Below, piece by piece: positions 5,886 through 7,428 of a DNA stretch of 7,428 nucleotides; position 1 is the stretch's first letter; each line of letters begins with the position of its first letter. Position numbers and translations under genes: made by a program. The notes below the pieces were generated by a model. That model saw only the letters and a program-made list of their open reading frames with translations. It did not search any database and was not told the origin of the DNA. The DNA comes from Kiloniellaceae bacterium (lineage in GTDB: Bacteria; Pseudomonadota; Alphaproteobacteria; Kiloniellales; Kiloniellaceae), in the NCBI GenBank assembly GCA_028280915.1, contig JANQKX010000065.1, forward strand, positions 1 through 7,428. Direction: 5' to 3'.

Positions 5886-6905
5886 TCATGTGATAACAAA
5901 CCCCCGTCCGACGGGATCGGATTCGTCGATGAGCCACTTGGCGTAGCCGATGACTTTGGCCGTGCCTTTTACGGTGGGGACGATGGCGCGAAGATCGCCC
6001 ACCTTGGTCTCGCGCAGCAACTGACCCTCGAATCGCCCGGAGCCGAGCAGTCCTTCCGAATAGATCGTATCGCCGATCTTGCACTTACCGTGGGCCTCGA
6101 AATAGGACATCATCATGGACGTTCCCGTTCCGCCCGGAGAGCGGTCCAGTTTGCCGTCGCTGAACACGTGGACGTTTCGATAAAGGCTGTCGGGATGGTC
6201 CGGCTCCTGCCAAAAAGTGGTGAAGTTCAGGCCGCGAATGTAAGCGTGGACGGGGTGAACCACATCAATTAGCTCGTTGATTTGCTCCTTCACCAGAATG
6301 CCCAACTCGGAAAGCCGCTTGGCATTGTTCGGCGCGATGGGCGTCTCCGGAAACGGCCACTTCAAAACCGCGAAAAAATTGCCGCCGAAGGCGACATCGG
6401 CCTTGGCCTCCCCGAAATCGGGAATCTGCACCGGCACATCCCGCGCCAGCACGAAGGCCGGCACATTCTCAAAGCGTGTCCAGGCAACCTGCCCGTTCTC
6501 GCGGCCGACCTCGGAGGTGACCCGCCCCGCGGGCGTCTCGAAGCGGATAGAGGTGATGTCGCCGCCGCTGTCGTGAACCAGGCCGTGGGTGACCATGGCC
6601 ATGGAAAGCGCAATGGTGCCGTGACCGCACATCTCCATGAAGCCGTCCCCGTCGCACCACAGCATGCCCGCCTCGAAATCGGGACCTGACGGCGGCGTCA
6701 GGAACACGCCGACCATGTCGTGATGCCCCCGCGGCTCCCGCAACAGCGCGGTGCGAATGTAGTCATAGTTTTCCCGGATGAAGTCCCGCTTTTCCACGAT
6801 GCTCAAGCCATGGGGATAGGGAACGGCATTGGGCGGAATGATGCAGGTCGGCTCCCCTTCCGTATGGGTGTAGATTACGTCAATGAAGCGATTGTCGGAC
6901 ATCAT
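5886..6905 (-). CDS. Proline racemase/hydroxyproline epimerase family protein with Cys/Gly active site
   Basis: The product is 339 aa, the usual length for this superfamily. The start is the first of two adjacent ATGs (6905-6903), with AGGTGA 7 nt upstream; a longer open frame to 7136 overlaps the transporter gene and is not real. Family signatures are THTEGEPT near the N-terminus, EMCGHGTIAL with the first catalytic Cys at C93, FGGNFFA (183-189), and DRSPGGTGTS (254-263). In racemases and 4-hydroxyproline epimerases the last motif is DRSPCGTGTS; here the second Cys is G258, codon GGC at 6134-6132. In trans-3-hydroxyproline dehydratases that position is Thr. A two-base (Cys/Cys) racemisation therefore looks impossible by the normal mechanism. 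The enzyme may be a dehydratase, a one-base enzyme, or have lost activity; the frame is intact and otherwise well conserved. It lies 35 nt downstream of the TRAP permease gene on the same strand, so the transporter probably imports its substrate, likely a proline or hydroxyproline-like compound (inference). Confidence 0.92.
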   Translation of the reverse strand: MMSDNRFIDVIYTHTEGEPTCIIPPNAVPYPHGLSIVEKRDFIRENYDYIRTALLREPRGHHDMVGVFLTPPSGPDFEAGMLWCDGDGFMEMCGHGTIALSMAMVTHGLVHDSGGDITSIRFETPAGRVTSEVGRENGQVAWTRFENVPAFVLARDVPVQIPDFGEAKADVAFGGNFFAVLKWPFPETPIAPNNAKRLSELGILVKEQINELIDVVHPVHAYIRGLNFTTFWQEPDHPDSLYRNVHVFSDGKLDRSPGGTGTSMMMSYFEAHGKCKIGDTIYSEGLLGSGRFEGQLLRETKVGDLRAIVPTVKGTAKVIGYAKWLIDESDPVGRGFVIT

Positions 6906-6940
6906 GATCAGGTCACCTTTTCTATGCTGCTGACCGGCCG

Positions 6941-7428
6941 TCACATCCCAAAGGCGCGTGGCACGGACAAAACGATGGTTTCGGGAAAGAGAATCACGGC
7001 CAAGAGCACGATCAGCATGACACCGATGAAGGGGAGATTGGCCCATGTCAAGGTGACCATATCCACCTTGGCGATGGCGCTTGTGATGAACAAGGCAGCC
7101 CCGACGGGCGGTGTTTGCTGGCCGATCCCCCAGCACAACACGACGACCATCCCGAAGTGAACCGGGTGAATGCCGAGCAGTTCAACGGCGGGGAAAAACA
7201 GGGGCACGATGATGAAGATCATGGCAATGCCGTCGAGGAAAGTACCCGCCACGATCATGATGACGCTGAGCAGAACCAGGAACAAAATCGGCGACAGGTC
7301 GATTTGCGCCAGGGGCTTTAGGATGCTGTCGGCCAATTGTTCGTAGGTAAAGGCAAAGCCCATGACATGGGCTGCCGCCGTGACCAGCATGACGGCACCG
7401 CTGAGCACGGCGGCCTCGCAGAGGGTTT
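6941..7428 (-). CDS. TRAP transporter large permease subunit (DctM family), C-terminal part; 5' end beyond window
   Basis: The frame enters at the window edge and stops at TGA 6943-6941, giving about 161 residues, roughly the last third to two fifths of a normal DctM protein. Family hallmarks are GTFLDGIAMIFIIVPLFFP, followed by GIHPVHFGMVVV and WGIGQQTPPVGAALF, and then a final hydrophobic helix (GVMLIVLLAVILF). At least four membrane segments are visible. DctM is the 12-helix membrane channel of tripartite ATP-independent periplasmic transporters, which use an ion gradient and a binding protein to import carboxylates and related small acids. The small permease and binding protein genes are expected further upstream, outside the window. 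The racemase-family gene follows 35 nt downstream, presumably in the same operon. Confidence 0.93.
   Translation of the reverse strand, partial: TLCEAAVLSGAVMLVTAAAHVMGFAFTYEQLADSILKPLAQIDLSPILFLVLLSVIMIVAGTFLDGIAMIFIIVPLFFPAVELLGIHPVHFGMVVVLCWGIGQQTPPVGAALFITSAIAKVDMVTLTWANLPFIGVMLIVLLAVILFPETIVLSVPRAFGM

Noticed and set aside
3373..5921. Attachment-site duplication of a mobile element flanking the chemoreceptor
   Set aside because: The two racemase 3' ends differ at many third codon positions while keeping the protein, which fits old paralogues and not a recent att duplication; no integrase or transposase is present.
6906..7136. 77-residue N-terminal extension of the racemase gene
   Set aside because: It overlaps the TRAP permease coding region on the same strand in another frame, and ATG 6905 has AGGTGA upstream and gives the normal family length.

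Overview
The window is high-GC DNA with closely packed genes, Shine-Dalgarno-like starts and alphaproteobacterial-style proteins: a GlxA-type regulator, a TRAP transporter permease, and a chemoreceptor without a C-terminal NWETF-type pentapeptide. This suggests an alphaproteobacterium, perhaps of the Rhodospirillales. That placement is an inference from gene style, not from a marker gene.

Layout. (1) Positions 1-898, minus strand: an AraC-family regulator of the GlxA/CdhR/GbdR type, with its last residues cut by the window edge. (2) A 98-bp divergent promoter region. (3) Positions 997-1785, plus strand: a class II aldolase/adducin-family protein. (4) Positions 1902-3119, plus strand: an M24 'pita-bread' hydrolase that looks like the metal-independent creatinase/ectoine hydrolase branch. 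(5) Positions 3120-3655: a long non-coding stretch. It holds a small hairpin, a 17-bp tandem repeat, what I read as a decayed, frameshifted 3' end of a second proline-racemase-family gene on the minus strand, and an AT-rich leader with palindromes. (6) Positions 3656-5806, plus strand: a complete transmembrane methyl-accepting chemotaxis protein. (7) A perfect 11-bp hairpin between convergent genes. (8) Positions 5886-6905, minus strand: an intact proline racemase/hydroxyproline epimerase-family gene whose second catalytic Cys is Gly. (9) Positions 6941-7428, minus strand: the C-terminal part of a TRAP transporter large permease (DctM), cut by the window edge.

How it may work together. A small carboxylate, amino acid or imino acid is probably taken up by the TRAP system, processed by the racemase-family enzyme, and further handled by the M24 hydrolase and the aldolase-family protein under the GlxA-type regulator. 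The chemoreceptor in the middle may sense the same nutrient. The substrate cannot be read from sequence. The most notable signal is that three enzymes in a row belong to known folds but lack canonical catalytic or metal-binding residues: the M24 metal ligands, the second racemase Cys, and the FucA-type Glu of the aldolase. A relic of a second racemase gene lies next to the M24 gene. Together these suggest a catabolic locus whose chemistry is not that of the textbook family members.
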